DNA of 64,000 nt from Paracoccus gahaiensis (GCF_005048225.1 NZ_SUNI01000001.1:1-64000), one strand, 5' to 3'. Positions 11,539-21,769 are shown, counted from the first letter of the stretch. Numbers and translations: made by a program. Notes: generated by a model not told the origin, from the sequence alone.

Positions 11539-11566
11539 GGGTATTCCTCAACATCTAGTTGGGATC

Positions 11567-11595
11567 GGTATAGCCGAGCCGGTGCCGGGGGGCAA
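11567..11595 (-). promoter_or_regulatory. gyrA promoter
   Basis: On the minus strand TTGCCC (11595-11590), a 17-base spacer, then TATACC (11572-11567). The -10 ends 28 bases before the GTG start of gyrA, in the 103-base gap after dsbB. Confidence 0.6.
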
Positions 11596-11641
11596 TCGCA
11601 CCCCCGCCGCCGATGCCCCGAAAGCGGCGCTTTTCAGGCCC

Positions 11642-12109
11642 TCAGGCGCCCTTGCGGGCGGCAACTGCCCAGAGGCCCGCCAGACCCGCCGACAGGATCG
11701 CGTTCCAGCCCGCCATCGAGACGCCCAGGAAGGACCAGGCGACCTCGGTGCAGCTGACCACCGGGGCCGATTGCAGCCGCGTCATCAGATCCTGCGTGGA
11801 CATGAGGGCCAGATCGCCGATCCCGCCCGAGCATTGCGTGGGCCCGGCCCACCAGGTCATCTCGACGCCCATGTGATACAGCGCGACGCCCGCCGCCGTG
11901 GCCGCCGCGATCAGGCCCAGCACCGCCAGGACCCGGACCCGGCCCGTCCACCAGACCAGCCCGGCGATCAGGGCCGCCGCGACATGCGGCCAGCGCTGCA
12001 GCACGCACAGCTCGCAGGGCGCATAGCCCACCGCCTGGAAGCCAAGCGCCGCGATCAGCAGAAGGGCCGACCCGGCCCCGGCGAAAAGGGAAAGCTGTCT
12101 GCCCGTCAC
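11642..12109 (-). CDS. dsbB: disulfide bond formation protein B
   Basis: 155 residues from GTG 12109, which overlaps the stop of the upstream YqaA gene (GTGA). Four membrane helices. The two periplasmic cysteine pairs of DsbB are present: C32-x2-C35 (APCELC) and C93 plus C120 (TQCSGG, VVSCTE). It reoxidises DsbA and passes electrons to quinone in the inner membrane. Translational coupling to a DedA-type membrane protein points to a shared envelope role. Confidence 0.9.
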   Translation of the reverse strand: MTGRQLSLFAGAGSALLLIAALGFQAVGYAPCELCVLQRWPHVAAALIAGLVWWTGRVRVLAVLGLIAAATAAGVALYHMGVEMTWWAGPTQCSGGIGDLALMSTQDLMTRLQSAPVVSCTEVAWSFLGVSMAGWNAILSAGLAGLWAVAARKGA

Positions 12110-12684
12110 AGGAACCTCACTGCCGCGAACCCGCCGATCAGGCAGGCCATGAAGATGGTGAACACCAGGCCCAATCGCCGCTCGATGAAGTCGCGGATGG
12201 GCACGCCGAATTTCCACAGCAGGCCCGCGACGACGAAGAACCGCCCCGCGCGCCCCAGGATCGAGGTCGCGATGAACAGCGGCAGGGACAGCCCCACCGC
12301 GCCCGAAAAGATGGTGATGACCTTGAAGGGAAAGGGCGTCAGCGCCGCGAACAGCACCGCCCAGCCCCCGTATTCGGCAAAGCGCAGGCTGAGGTCCTGG
12401 AACGCGGCCTCCTTGCCATAGGCGGTCAGCACCCATTGGCCGACCGTGTCCATCAGCACCGCCCCGATCCAGTAGCCCAAGAGCGCGCCCAGCACCGACC
12501 CCGCCGTGGCGATGGAGGCGATCGCCCAAGCCCGCGCGCGTTGCGCCAGCACCATGGGGATCATCAGCACATCGGGCGGGATCGGAAAGACCGAGCTTTC
12601 GATGAAGCTGACCGCGAACAGCGAGGTGCCCGCATGGCGGTGCCCGGCCAGCCCCATGGTCCAGTCGTAAAGCCTGCGCAGCAT
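12106..12684 (-). CDS. YqaA-type DedA-family membrane protein
   Basis: 192 residues; ATG 12684 chosen because AGGGA precedes it and the protein then begins like YqaA relatives (MLRRLYDWTMGL). Contains the VTT/DedA signature region (SFIESSVFPIPPDVLMIPM, then GYWIGAVL) and about five hydrophobic helices. DedA/VTT proteins are linked to lipid scrambling and membrane homeostasis; the exact role of the YqaA branch is unknown. It is the first gene of a leftward run YqaA-dsbB-gyrA and shares a 146-base divergent promoter region with the zinc peptidase gene. Confidence 0.85.
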   Translation of the reverse strand: MLRRLYDWTMGLAGHRHAGTSLFAVSFIESSVFPIPPDVLMIPMVLAQRARAWAIASIATAGSVLGALLGYWIGAVLMDTVGQWVLTAYGKEAAFQDLSLRFAEYGGWAVLFAALTPFPFKVITIFSGAVGLSLPLFIATSILGRAGRFFVVAGLLWKFGVPIRDFIERRLGLVFTIFMACLIGGFAAVRFL

Positions 12685-12830
12685 TGCGGTCCCTCGTCGC
12701 TTTGCCCCGTCCTTCCCCCCGCAGGCCCCCGGCGTCAAGCCCGATGCGGTTCCTGTCGCGCCGCTGTGATGGACCGGAACCCGGGACAGACCGGCGCGTT
12801 CGGCGCAGCAGCAATCGGGGGACATTCAGG

Positions 12831-13664
12831 ATGCAATGGCGGGGACGACGGGGCAGCAGCAATGTCGAGGACCGGCGCGGCATGGGCCGGGCCGGGGGGA
12901 TCGGCATCGCCGGCACGCTGGTCGTGCTGGCCGTGGGCTATTTCTTCGGCATCGACGTGTCGCCTCTGGTGCAAGGCGCAAGCCAGTCGCAGGGCGATGT
13001 CGAGTTGACCGAGCGTGACGAGGAATGGGGCCAGTTCGTCTCGGTCGTGCTGGCCGATACGGAAGAGATCTGGCAGCCGGTCCTGCAGGATCAGGCGGGG
13101 CTGGCCTATCGCGACCCGACGCTGGTGCTGTTCCGGGGGGCGGTGCAATCGGCCTGCGGCAGCGCTTCGTCCGCGATGGGGCCGTTCTACTGCCCGGGCG
13201 ACGAGCAGGTCTATCTGGACACCGATTTCTTCGACATGATGGCCGAACGGATGGGCGCGGGCGGCGACTTCGCTGCCGCCTATGTGATCGCGCACGAGGT
13301 CGGCCACCATGTCCAGAACCTGACCGGCGTGCTGGGCGAGGTGAATGCGGCGCGCGGATCGCTGCCCGAGGCCGAGGCGAATATCGTGTCGGTGGCCACC
13401 GAGTTGCAGGCCGACTGCTATGCCGGCATCTGGGCCCGCCACGCGCAGGAACGTTTCGGCACGCTGGACGTTGGCGATCTGGACGAGGCGATGCGGGCTG
13501 CCGAGGCCGTGGGGGATGACGTGATCCAGGCCAATGCGGGCCGCACGCCGGTCCCCGACAGCTTCACCCACGGCACGGCGGCGCAGCGTCAGGACTGGCT
13601 GATGCGCGGGTTCGACTCGGGCGACATGCGAGAATGTGACACCTTCGGCGCCGGCACCCTGTGA
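12831..13664 (+). CDS. YpfJ-type neutral zinc metallopeptidase
   Basis: 277 residues. A short Arg-rich cytoplasmic start (MQWRGRRGSSNVEDRRG), one membrane anchor at about residues 22-40, then a periplasmic domain with the zincin motif H155-E-V-G-H159 (IAHEVGHHVQ) and a downstream ELQADCYAG segment supplying the third ligand region. These features match the YpfJ/KPN_02809 family of putative neutral zinc peptidases; substrates are not known. The start was placed at the ATG opening the conserved MxWRGRR motif. Followed 26 bases later by a 33-codon reading frame. Confidence 0.9.
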   Translation: MQWRGRRGSSNVEDRRGMGRAGGIGIAGTLVVLAVGYFFGIDVSPLVQGASQSQGDVELTERDEEWGQFVSVVLADTEEIWQPVLQDQAGLAYRDPTLVLFRGAVQSACGSASSAMGPFYCPGDEQVYLDTDFFDMMAERMGAGGDFAAAYVIAHEVGHHVQNLTGVLGEVNAARGSLPEAEANIVSVATELQADCYAGIWARHAQERFGTLDVGDLDEAMRAAEAVGDDVIQANAGRTPVPDSFTHGTAAQRQDWLMRGFDSGDMRECDTFGAGTL

Positions 13665-13690
13665 CCGCCCGAGATCAAGCGGAGGCTACC

Positions 13691-13792
13691 ATGACCCTGA
13701 TCCTGACCTTCATCGGCCTGATGTCGGCCTTCGGCATCACCTTGGCCCTGGGCGCCCCGCGTCCGCGCGCCCAGCCCGTCGCCAAGGACTGA
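13691..13792 (+). CDS. 33-residue single-pass membrane protein
   Basis: ATG 13691 preceded by GCGGAGG with six bases of spacing, a very good ribosome site. It encodes one hydrophobic helix (TLILTFIGLMSAFGITLALG) and a short Arg/Pro/Lys tail. It starts 26 bases after the zinc peptidase stop in the same direction, so it is probably the last gene of that transcript. The stop lies three bases from the stop of a convergent small gene. Function unknown; coding status rests on the ribosome site and the clean helix. Confidence 0.6.
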   Translation: MTLILTFIGLMSAFGITLALGAPRPRAQPVAKD

Positions 13793-13795
13793 CGC

Positions 13796-13975
13796 TCAGC
13801 GCGGGAAGCGTGGCTGGCGCTCCATGGTCGCCCATTCGGGCCACCAGCCCATCCACTCGACCCCCGCGATGACCAGGGCTGCGGCGATGATGCCAAAGAC
13901 CATCATCACCATCTTGGCACTTGGGGGGTTGCGAACCCATCTTGCGGCTCGAACCAGCCACATCAGGTTGTGCAT
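13796..13975 (-). CDS. 59-residue membrane protein, hypothetical
   Basis: Starts MHNLMWLVRAARWVRNPPSA, then one strongly hydrophobic helix (MVMMVFGIIAAALVIAG) and a Trp-rich segment VEWMGWWPEWAT. The layout of basic amphipathic start, PPS turn, helix and E-W/F-x-G-W-P-E motif resembles small hypothetical proteins I associate with this position in Rhodobacteraceae genomes, beside the RatA/COQ10-like gene; I cannot verify this. Convergent with the 33-residue gene, divergent from the RatA-like gene. Function unknown. Confidence 0.65.
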   Translation of the reverse strand: MHNLMWLVRAARWVRNPPSAKMVMMVFGIIAAALVIAGVEWMGWWPEWATMERQPRFPR

Positions 13976-14046
13976 CTTGCGCCTCGCCTGTTAAATCCTC
14001 GCGACAGCGAAACCAGACGTCGCGCAGAAACTCAAGAGCCCCGCCC

Positions 14047-14508
14047 GTGCCCAACCACCGTGACAACCGAAATCTGCCCTATACGGCGCGTCAGATGTAC
14101 GATCTGGTCGCCGATGTCGAAAGCTATCCGCAATTTCTGCCTTGGAACAGTGCCGCCCGTATCCGGTCGCGCGAAACCCGTCCCGACGGCGCGGAGGAGA
14201 TCACCGCCGATCTGGTCATCAGCTTCAAGGTGTTCCGCGAGCGCTTCGGCAGCCGCGTGGTGCTGTGGCCCACGGACGGCCCGCAACCCCTGAAGATCGA
14301 CACCGAGTATCTGGACGGCCCGTTTCGCTACATGCGCAGCGGCTGGGCCTTCACCGATCGCCCCGAAGGGGGCTGCCATGTCGAATTCCATGTGGATTTC
14401 GAATTCAAGAATGCCATTCTGCAACGGCTGATCGGCGTCGTCTTCCACGAGGCGATGTCGCGCATCGTCCGCGCCTTCGAGGATCGCGCCCGCAAGCTGT
14501 ATGCATGA
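14047..14508 (+). CDS. RatA/COQ10-like START-domain protein
   Basis: 153 residues from GTG 14047, giving the usual opening (NRNLPYTARQMYDLVADVESYPQFLPW). This polyketide cyclase/START-fold family includes E. coli RatA and mitochondrial COQ10, a ubiquinone-binding protein needed for respiration. In alphaproteobacteria the COQ10-like role is the more likely one; ribosome-directed toxicity is shown only for E. coli RatA. The stop lies 10 bases before the start of the DUF4870 gene, so the two are co-transcribed. Confidence 0.85.
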   Translation: MPNHRDNRNLPYTARQMYDLVADVESYPQFLPWNSAARIRSRETRPDGAEEITADLVISFKVFRERFGSRVVLWPTDGPQPLKIDTEYLDGPFRYMRSGWAFTDRPEGGCHVEFHVDFEFKNAILQRLIGVVFHEAMSRIVRAFEDRARKLYA

Positions 14509-14518
14509 GGTAGACCAG

Positions 14519-14878
14519 ATGACCCATTCGCCGACCCCGACCGCCGCCCCCGACCTGATGCCCGCCAAGATCGTCTACGGCCTTTACGCCGTGGGCTATG
14601 TGGTGGCCCTGACCGCGCTGGTGGGCGTCGTCTATGCCTATGTCGCGCGGGGCAAGGATCCGGTGCTGGACAGCCACCTGACCTTCCAGATCCGCACCTT
14701 CTGGATCAGCCTGGCGATCGCGGTGCTGGCCTTCGTGACGATGGTGGTGGGGATCGGCTTCCTGATCTGGGCCTTTCTGGCAATCTGGGGGCTGATCCGG
14801 GTGATCTCGGGCTTTCTGCTGGCGAATGACGGCAAGCCGATCACGGGCACCAAGCATTTCGGCATCATGGCCTATTGA
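14519..14878 (+). CDS. DUF4870-type small integral membrane protein
   Basis: 119 residues with three hydrophobic helices (VYGLYAVGYVVALTALVGVV; FWISLAIAVLAFVTMVVGIG; an AFLAIWGLIRVISGF segment). ATG 14519 was preferred over 14501 because GAGGT lies eight bases upstream and the earlier ATG would overlap the previous gene without a ribosome site. Function unknown. A strong hairpin terminator begins three bases after the stop, closing this two-gene unit. Confidence 0.8.
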   Translation: MTHSPTPTAAPDLMPAKIVYGLYAVGYVVALTALVGVVYAYVARGKDPVLDSHLTFQIRTFWISLAIAVLAFVTMVVGIGFLIWAFLAIWGLIRVISGFLLANDGKPITGTKHFGIMAY

Positions 14879-14880
14879 AA

Positions 14881-14912
14881 AGGGCCGCCCTTTGGGGGCG
14901 GCCCTGATTTTT
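14881..14912. terminator. bidirectional terminator between DUF4870 gene and metK
   Basis: AGGGCCGCCC (14881-14890) pairs with GGGCGGCCCT (14896-14905), five-base loop, followed by GATTTTT on the plus strand and CTTTTC on the minus strand. It lies between convergent genes. Confidence 0.85.
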
Positions 14913-14930
14913 CCGGTCGGTGCCGCCCTT

Positions 14931-16109
14931 TCAGGTCAGCGCGGATCTCAGCGCCTCGGCCCGGTCGGTGGCCTCCCAGCTGAAGGCGGTGGCGCCGTTC
15001 AGGGCATAGGGCGCGCGGCCGAAATGGCCATAGCTGGCGGTCGGCTGATAGATGGGATGCAGCAGGTCCAGTTCGCGGATGATGGCAAAGGGGCGCAGGT
15101 CGAAGACCTCGCGCACCGCGTCCACGATCCGGCCCACCGGCACGGTTTCCGTCCCGAAGCAGTTCAGGCTGATCGAGGTCGGCTCGGCCACGCCGATGGC
15201 ATAGCTGACCTGGATCTCGCAGCGCCGGGCCAGCCCGGCCGCCACGATGTTCTTGGCGACCCACCGTCCCGCATAGGCGGCCGAACGGTCCACCTTGGAC
15301 GGATCCTTGCCCGAGAAGGCGCCGCCGCCATGGCGGGCCATGCCGCCATAGCTGTCGACGATGATCTTGCGCCCGGTCAGGCCGCAATCGCCCACCGGAC
15401 CGCCGATCACGAACTTGCCGGTCGGGTTGATGAAGAACTTGGTGTCGCCCGACAGCCATTCGGCGGGCAGGACGGGGCGGATGATCTCTTCGACGACCGC
15501 CTCGCGCAGGTCGGCCAGGCTGATCTCGGGGTTGTGCTGGGTGGACAGCACGACCGCGTCGATCCCCTCGGGGCGACCCTCGGCATCATAGCGCAGGGTC
15601 AGCTGCGACTTGGCGTCGGGGCGCAGCCAGGGCAGGGTGCCGTCGCGGCGGACCTTGGACTGACGTTCCACCAGCCGATGGGCATAGGTGATGGGTGCCG
15701 GCATCAGCACGTCGGTCTCGTCCGAGGCATAGCCGAACATCAAGCCCTGATCGCCGGCGCCCTGTTCCTCGAGGCTTTCCCGGTCAACCCCTTGATTGAT
15801 CTCGGGAGATTGCTTTCCGATGATGTTGATCACCGAACAGGTCGCCCCGTCGAAGCCCACATCGGACGAGTTGTAGCCGATATCGGTGATGACCCCGCGC
15901 ACGATGGATTCCAGATCCACCCATGCGCTGGTCGTGATCTCGCCCGAGATGATGGCCACCCCGGTCTTGACCATCGTCTCGCAGGCGACGCGGGCGCGCG
16001 CATCCTCGGCCAGGATCGCGTCGAGGATCGCGTCACTGATCTGGTCGGCAATCTTGTCGGGATGGCCCTCGGAGACGGATTCCGAGGTGAACAGCGAATA
16101 TTCTGTCAT
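14931..16109 (-). CDS. metK: S-adenosylmethionine synthetase
   Basis: 392 residues from ATG 16109; a TTG two codons earlier (16115) overlaps the ahcY stop and is less likely. Makes S-adenosylmethionine from methionine and ATP. Signature motifs are present: [12 protein letters not shown] (ATP site), the flexible loop, and [19 protein letters not shown]. Two bases separate it from the ahcY stop, so both enzymes of the activated-methyl cycle are made from one mRNA. I looked for SAM or SAM/SAH aptamer motifs ahead of the operon and saw none. Confidence 0.97.
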   Translation of the reverse strand: MTEYSLFTSESVSEGHPDKIADQISDAILDAILAEDARARVACETMVKTGVAIISGEITTSAWVDLESIVRGVITDIGYNSSDVGFDGATCSVINIIGKQSPEINQGVDRESLEEQGAGDQGLMFGYASDETDVLMPAPITYAHRLVERQSKVRRDGTLPWLRPDAKSQLTLRYDAEGRPEGIDAVVLSTQHNPEISLADLREAVVEEIIRPVLPAEWLSGDTKFFINPTGKFVIGGPVGDCGLTGRKIIVDSYGGMARHGGGAFSGKDPSKVDRSAAYAGRWVAKNIVAAGLARRCEIQVSYAIGVAEPTSISLNCFGTETVPVGRIVDAVREVFDLRPFAIIRELDLLHPIYQPTASYGHFGRAPYALNGATAFSWEATDRAEALRSALT

Positions 16110-16111
16110 GA

Positions 16112-17497
16112 TCAATACCGGTAATGGTCGGACTTGAAGGGACCCTCGGGCGGGACCCCGATATAGGCGGCCTGTTCGGAGGACAGGGTCGACAGCTTGG
16201 CGCCGACCTTCTCCAGATGCAGGCGGGCGACCTTTTCATCCAGCGCCTTGGGCAGGATGTAGACGCCGGGCTTGTAGTCGTCGCCCTTGGTGAACAGCTC
16301 GATCTGCGCCAGCACCTGGTTGGTGAAGCTGGCCGACATCACGAAGGACGGATGGCCCGTGGCATTGCCCAGGTTCAGCAGGCGGCCCTGGGACAGCAGG
16401 ATGATGCGGTTGCCCGAGGGCATCTCGATCATGTCCACCTGGTCCTTGACGTTGGTCCATTTGTGGTTGCGCAAGCTGGCCACCTGGATCTCGTTGTCGA
16501 AATGGCCGATATTGCCGACGATGGCCATGTCCTTCATCTCGCGCATGTGCTCCAGCCGGATCACGTCGCGGTTGCCGGTGGTGGTGATGAAGATGTCAGC
16601 GCTGTCGGCCACATCCTCCAGCGTCACCACCTCGAAGCCGTCCATTGCGGCCTGCAGCGCACAGATCGGATCGACCTCGGTCACCTTCACCCGGGCGCCC
16701 GCGCCCTGCAGCGAGGCGGCCGAGCCCTTGCCCACGTCGCCATAGCCGCAGACGACCGCGACCTTGCCGGCCATCATCACGTCGGTGGCGCGGCGGATGC
16801 CGTCGACCAGCGATTCCTTGCAGCCATACTTGTTGTCGAATTTCGACTTGGTGACGCTGTCATTCACGTTGATCGCGGGGAAGGGCAGCAGGCCCTTCTT
16901 CTGCAGGTCATACAGGCGATGCACGCCGGTGGTGGTTTCCTCGGACACGCCAAGGATGGCATCGCGGGTCTTGGTGAACCAGCCCGGGGACTGTGCCATG
17001 CGCTTGGCGATCTGCGCCTTGATGACCGTTTCCTCGTCGGACTCGGGCACCGGGATGATGTCCTCGCCCGCCTCGGCCCGCGCACCCAGCAGCACGTACA
17101 GCGTCGCGTCGCCGCCATCGTCCAGGATCAGGTTCGCGCCCTCGGGGAACTGGAACGACCGGTCCAGGTAATCCCAATGCTCGGCCAGCGACTGGCCCTT
17201 GATGGCAAAGACCGGCACGCCGGACTTGGCGATCGCCGCCGCCGCATGGTCCTGCGTCGAATAGATGTTGCACGAGGCCCACCGGACATCGGCGCCAAGC
17301 GCGGTCAGCGTCTCGATCAGGGCGGCGGTCTGCACCGTCATGTGCAGCGAGCCCACGATCCGGGCGCCGGCCAGGGGCTTCGCCTCGCCATATTCGGCGC
17401 GCAGGGCCATCAGGCCCGGCATCTCGGTCTCGGCGATGTCCAGTTCCTTGCGGCCGTAATCGGCCAAGGCGATATCCTTGATGATGTAATCGGTCAC
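16112..17497 (-). CDS. ahcY: adenosylhomocysteinase
   Basis: 461 residues from GTG 17497 ([15 protein letters not shown]), with AAAGAG just upstream; longer in-frame extensions are non-conserved. Hydrolyses S-adenosylhomocysteine to adenosine and homocysteine, relieving inhibition of methyltransferases. The NAD-binding [10 protein letters not shown] motif, catalytic region [15 protein letters not shown] and C-terminal KSDHYRY are intact; length matches the family. First gene of ahcY-metK. A TTGACC hexamer (17565-17560, minus) may be its -35, but no convincing -10 lies at the right distance. Confidence 0.97.
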   Translation of the reverse strand: MTDYIIKDIALADYGRKELDIAETEMPGLMALRAEYGEAKPLAGARIVGSLHMTVQTAALIETLTALGADVRWASCNIYSTQDHAAAAIAKSGVPVFAIKGQSLAEHWDYLDRSFQFPEGANLILDDGGDATLYVLLGARAEAGEDIIPVPESDEETVIKAQIAKRMAQSPGWFTKTRDAILGVSEETTTGVHRLYDLQKKGLLPFPAINVNDSVTKSKFDNKYGCKESLVDGIRRATDVMMAGKVAVVCGYGDVGKGSAASLQGAGARVKVTEVDPICALQAAMDGFEVVTLEDVADSADIFITTTGNRDVIRLEHMREMKDMAIVGNIGHFDNEIQVASLRNHKWTNVKDQVDMIEMPSGNRIILLSQGRLLNLGNATGHPSFVMSASFTNQVLAQIELFTKGDDYKPGVYILPKALDEKVARLHLEKVGAKLSTLSSEQAAYIGVPPEGPFKSDHYRY

Positions 17498-17569
17498 GGC
17501 TGCTCTTTCGTCATTCCCAGGTTGGCTCCGGGATAGCGCAAGCACCCTGGCATCGAAAGGGTCAAACTG

Positions 17570-18214
17570 TCACGTACTGGAGGCGTCCTGCCGGCTGCTG
17601 CGGGCGATCCGCACCACGAAGTCCCGGCTGAGCGCCTTGGCCATCACCACCGGATCGCTGTCGGGGGCCCAGTCCTGCATCCGCCCGTCCACGATCATGC
17701 GCGCCAGACCATAGGCATAGCTGCGCGCCGACAGGATCAGCATCGGGATATCCTCGCGCGGGTGCAGGCGGCCATCGTCGCGCGCCCGGGTCATCATGCG
17801 GGTCATCAGGTCGGTCAGCCCGTCGATGTAGCGCCGCAGCGCGACGGTCTGCAACAGGAAGGCAGGATCGCAATCCGACAGCATGCGGAACTGGACATGG
17901 TGGACCGCCGCCCAGTCCAGATAGGCGTCGGCCAGGGCCGTGAACTGCGCCAGCGCGTCGTCGGGATCGACCTGCACGACCGCGCGCCGGCAGACATCCA
18001 TCAGCACGACCAGCGATTGCTCGATCCCCGCGGCGAGCAGCGCATTGTCATCGGGAAAGAGCTGCCGGACCCGCTCGATCGGCGCATCGATGGCCTGCGC
18101 GACCTCGTCCACGGTGGCCAGCCTGAAACGACGCTGCTCCGTCAGGACCAGAAGGGCGTCGATGGCCTGCTCGTGCAATCCGAGGCGCTTGTCCGAAGGT
18201 GCCATATTGCTCAT
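17570..18214 (-). CDS. TetR/AcrR-family transcriptional regulator
   Basis: 214 residues from ATG 18214. The N-terminal helix-turn-helix is recognisable (ATVDEVAQAIDAPIERVRQLFPDDNALLAAGIEQ) though less canonical than usual; the rest is an all-helical ligand domain. Target and ligand unknown. It lies 72 bases upstream of ahcY in the same direction, so it could influence the methyl-cycle operon, but TetR regulators most often control themselves and neighbours; inverted repeats upstream are candidate sites. Confidence 0.8.
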   Translation of the reverse strand: MSNMAPSDKRLGLHEQAIDALLVLTEQRRFRLATVDEVAQAIDAPIERVRQLFPDDNALLAAGIEQSLVVLMDVCRRAVVQVDPDDALAQFTALADAYLDWAAVHHVQFRMLSDCDPAFLLQTVALRRYIDGLTDLMTRMMTRARDDGRLHPREDIPMLILSARSYAYGLARMIVDGRMQDWAPDSDPVVMAKALSRDFVVRIARSSRQDASST

Positions 18215-18234
18215 GTCGTGACCCGGTCCGCGGC

Positions 18235-18272
18235 GCTGTTCTGCCTGATGGAAAACAGCAGAAAAAATTCTG
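18235..18272. promoter_or_regulatory. inverted repeats upstream of the TetR gene, possible operator
   Basis: GCTGTT (18235-18240) and AACAGC (18254-18259) form one inverted repeat; CAGAA (18259-18263) and TTCTG (18268-18272) form a second. They lie 20-60 bases upstream of the tetR start in an otherwise GC-rich gap. A TATGAT hexamer (minus strand, 18373-18368) further upstream may be a -10, with no good -35. Operator status is a guess from position and symmetry. Confidence 0.35.
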
Positions 18273-18407
18273 ATGACGCGCCCGGGACAGGCCCTGGTCA
18301 CACGTCCTCGATGCTCGCGGTGCCAGAGAATGCCCTGCAGTCGAGGCAAACGCCTGCACCCGAACCGATCATATCACGAAGTGTCAAATGCGCGACAACA
18401 TAAATTA

Positions 18408-18442
18408 GACAAAACCGCGCGCTTGGGGCCAAGCGCGCGGTT
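18408..18442 (-). terminator. typA rho-independent terminator
   Basis: On the minus strand AACCGCGCGCTTGG (18442-18429) pairs perfectly with CCAAGCGCGCGGTT (18426-18413), followed by TTGTC, starting 22 bases after the typA stop. Confidence 0.85.
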
Positions 18443-18464
18443 CCGAAGATCAGATGCGAGGCGT

Positions 18465-20285
<1,821 letters not shown>

Positions 20286-20358
20286 GACAGCCTTAATTCT
20301 ACAGGTTTCGGGGCTGCCCTAGCCGATAAGGGCCGTGAAGGCCAGCCCGCAATTGTCA

Positions 20359-20388
20359 AGAGCCCCCGACCGGGGGGTCGGGGGCTCT
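20359..20388. terminator. hairpin terminator downstream of the PhnA-like gene
   Basis: AGAGCCCCCGAC (20359-20370) pairs perfectly with GTCGGGGGCTCT (20377-20388), loop CGGGGG. It lies between the stop of the leftward membrane-protein gene and the start of typA; the minus-strand T-run is short (TT), so termination strength is uncertain. Confidence 0.65.
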
Positions 20389-20437
20389 TTCCGTCATCGT
20401 TCCGTCACGTTCCGACAAGGTCGGGGACGTGGCGCGC

Positions 20438-21565
20438 TCAGCTGCGGCGACGGGTCAGACCCGACCAGACGCGGCCCGCATCGCGGTCATGTCCACCGCG
20501 GATGGCACCCATCCAGGCGGCCACACCGGCCACCAGCGAGGTGACGGCCAGGAACAGCGCGGACCACACCGCACCGCGACGGGCGGATTCGGCGGCCTCG
20601 ATCGCGGCGTCCTGCGCTTCCTGCAGGCGCTGCTCGGCTTCCGCACGCAGCTCCTCGGCGCGGGCTTCGGCAGTGGCCAGAGCCTCTTCGGCCTGTGCCT
20701 GCGCTTCGGCCAGACGCTCTTCGGCCTCGGTGCGCAGGGTCTGGACCTGAGTCACGGTCTCCTCGACGCGGGCGTCGATCTGGGCCGGGGTCAGTTCGGT
20801 CCGGGCTGCCAGCGCGTCGCGCAGATAGTCCAGATCGTCCTCGGGAACGTCGCCGGTGCGCAGGACCGAGCCCAGGATGCTGGTCACTTCGCCGGCAATG
20901 GCCTCGTCCGAGAACTGGTCGGGTGCGGTTGCCTCGCTGCGCAGCAGACGGTTGGTCAGGTAATCCAGCGGATTGCCGCCCGCACCTTCGCCGCCCTGTG
21001 CCGCATCTGCAGCCCCCGTGGCCGCGCCGCCGGCCAGTTGGCCCACGCCGCTAATGGCGCCGCCCGCAAGCTGGCCTGCGCCGCCGACGATCCCGCCTGC
21101 CAGCTGGCCGGTGCCCTGCAGCGCGCCGCCCACGGCCGAACCGGTCGCCTCGACTGCCGTGGTCGCGGCAGATCCTGCCGCGCGAACGCCGCCCGAGATC
21201 GCGCCGGCGGCCAGGATGCCGCCCAAGATCATGCCGATCGCCCAGACCGTCAGGCCATGGACGCCGTCACGCGCTTCGACTTCGTCTTCCGAGGTCGAAT
21301 GGCGGGCGCGCATCCGTCCGGCGACGTAGCCGCCCAGACCATAGACCGCGACCAGCGAGACAAAGGCGAACAAGCCGACCAGGATCAGCGCGAAGGTGCC
21401 CAGACCCTCGCCGGGTTCGGCCGAGACCGACCCCAGGCCCAAGGCCGCCGTGAAGCCGGTCAGGACGACCGAAGCCCCGACCGCGATGGCCGCGCCTGCC
21501 AGGATCGAGGCCCAATCCACATGGCCGCGCGTGGCGCCGCCGGCAGTACCGAGATTTTCATTCAT
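20438..21565 (-). CDS. PhnA-like membrane protein with C-terminal coiled coil
   Basis: 375 residues from ATG 21565 (AGGA nine bases upstream). After MNENLGTAGGATRGHVDWAS come two hydrophobic segments, a third (AIGMILGGILAAGAI), a Gly/Ala-rich low-complexity stretch built on GxxxGQLAGG-type repeats, a helical region, a heptad-like Ala/Glu coiled coil (about residues 270-345) and a final membrane helix (VWSALFLAVTSLVAGVAAWM). Proteins of this shape are often labelled PhnA-like or hypothetical in Rhodobacteraceae; no biochemical role is known. It follows a 24-codon gene by 11 bases, and both lie behind a GGAAC/CGTT promoter, suggesting a stress-induced membrane protein. Confidence 0.7.
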   Translation of the reverse strand: MNENLGTAGGATRGHVDWASILAGAAIAVGASVVLTGFTAALGLGSVSAEPGEGLGTFALILVGLFAFVSLVAVYGLGGYVAGRMRARHSTSEDEVEARDGVHGLTVWAIGMILGGILAAGAISGGVRAAGSAATTAVEATGSAVGGALQGTGQLAGGIVGGAGQLAGGAISGVGQLAGGAATGAADAAQGGEGAGGNPLDYLTNRLLRSEATAPDQFSDEAIAGEVTSILGSVLRTGDVPEDDLDYLRDALAARTELTPAQIDARVEETVTQVQTLRTEAEERLAEAQAQAEEALATAEARAEELRAEAEQRLQEAQDAAIEAAESARRGAVWSALFLAVTSLVAGVAAWMGAIRGGHDRDAGRVWSGLTRRRS

Positions 21566-21576
21566 GTCCGGTTTCC

Positions 21577-21651
21577 TCAACGCAGGCCAAGAAAGGACAG
21601 GATGAACAGAACGACCACGATCAGGCCGACGATGTAGATGATCGAATTCAT
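21577..21651 (-). CDS. 24-residue single-helix membrane protein
   Basis: ATG 21651 preceded by AAGGA; encodes MNSIIYIVGLIVVVLFILSF followed by LGLR and a TGA that overlaps the ribosome site of the next gene. Essentially one transmembrane helix with a basic end. The sequence pattern is very similar in feel to tiny conserved membrane proteins of this family, but I cannot search. First gene of a two-gene unit with the PhnA-like protein; probably a small membrane regulator or stress peptide. Confidence 0.6.
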   Translation of the reverse strand: MNSIIYIVGLIVVVLFILSFLGLR

Positions 21652-21718
21652 GACTTTTTTCCTTTGTCTGGGCGTCTGCCGCACAATTCGGCGCGGCATG
21701 GCGACGCATCACCGGGCC

Positions 21719-21744
21719 AACGGACCAGAAAGCGTGCAAGTTCC
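21719..21744 (-). promoter_or_regulatory. EcfG-type (general stress response) promoter candidate
   Basis: On the minus strand GGAAC (21744-21740), 17 bases, then CGTT (21722-21719), matching the alphaproteobacterial EcfG consensus GGAAC-N16/17-CGTT exactly. It lies about 68 bases upstream of the 24-codon gene. Whether this organism has EcfG cannot be seen here. Confidence 0.55.
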
Positions 21745-21769
21745 CTGCAGGCGACAGAAATTCGGTGGC

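Noticed and set aside
17498..17569. Possible SAM or SAM/SAH riboswitch upstream of ahcY-metK
   Set aside because: The leader contains CCAGG/CCTGG arms and a GGAGCC segment but lacks the hairpin and pseudoknot layout of the SAM/SAH or SAM-II aptamers; I could not support a call.
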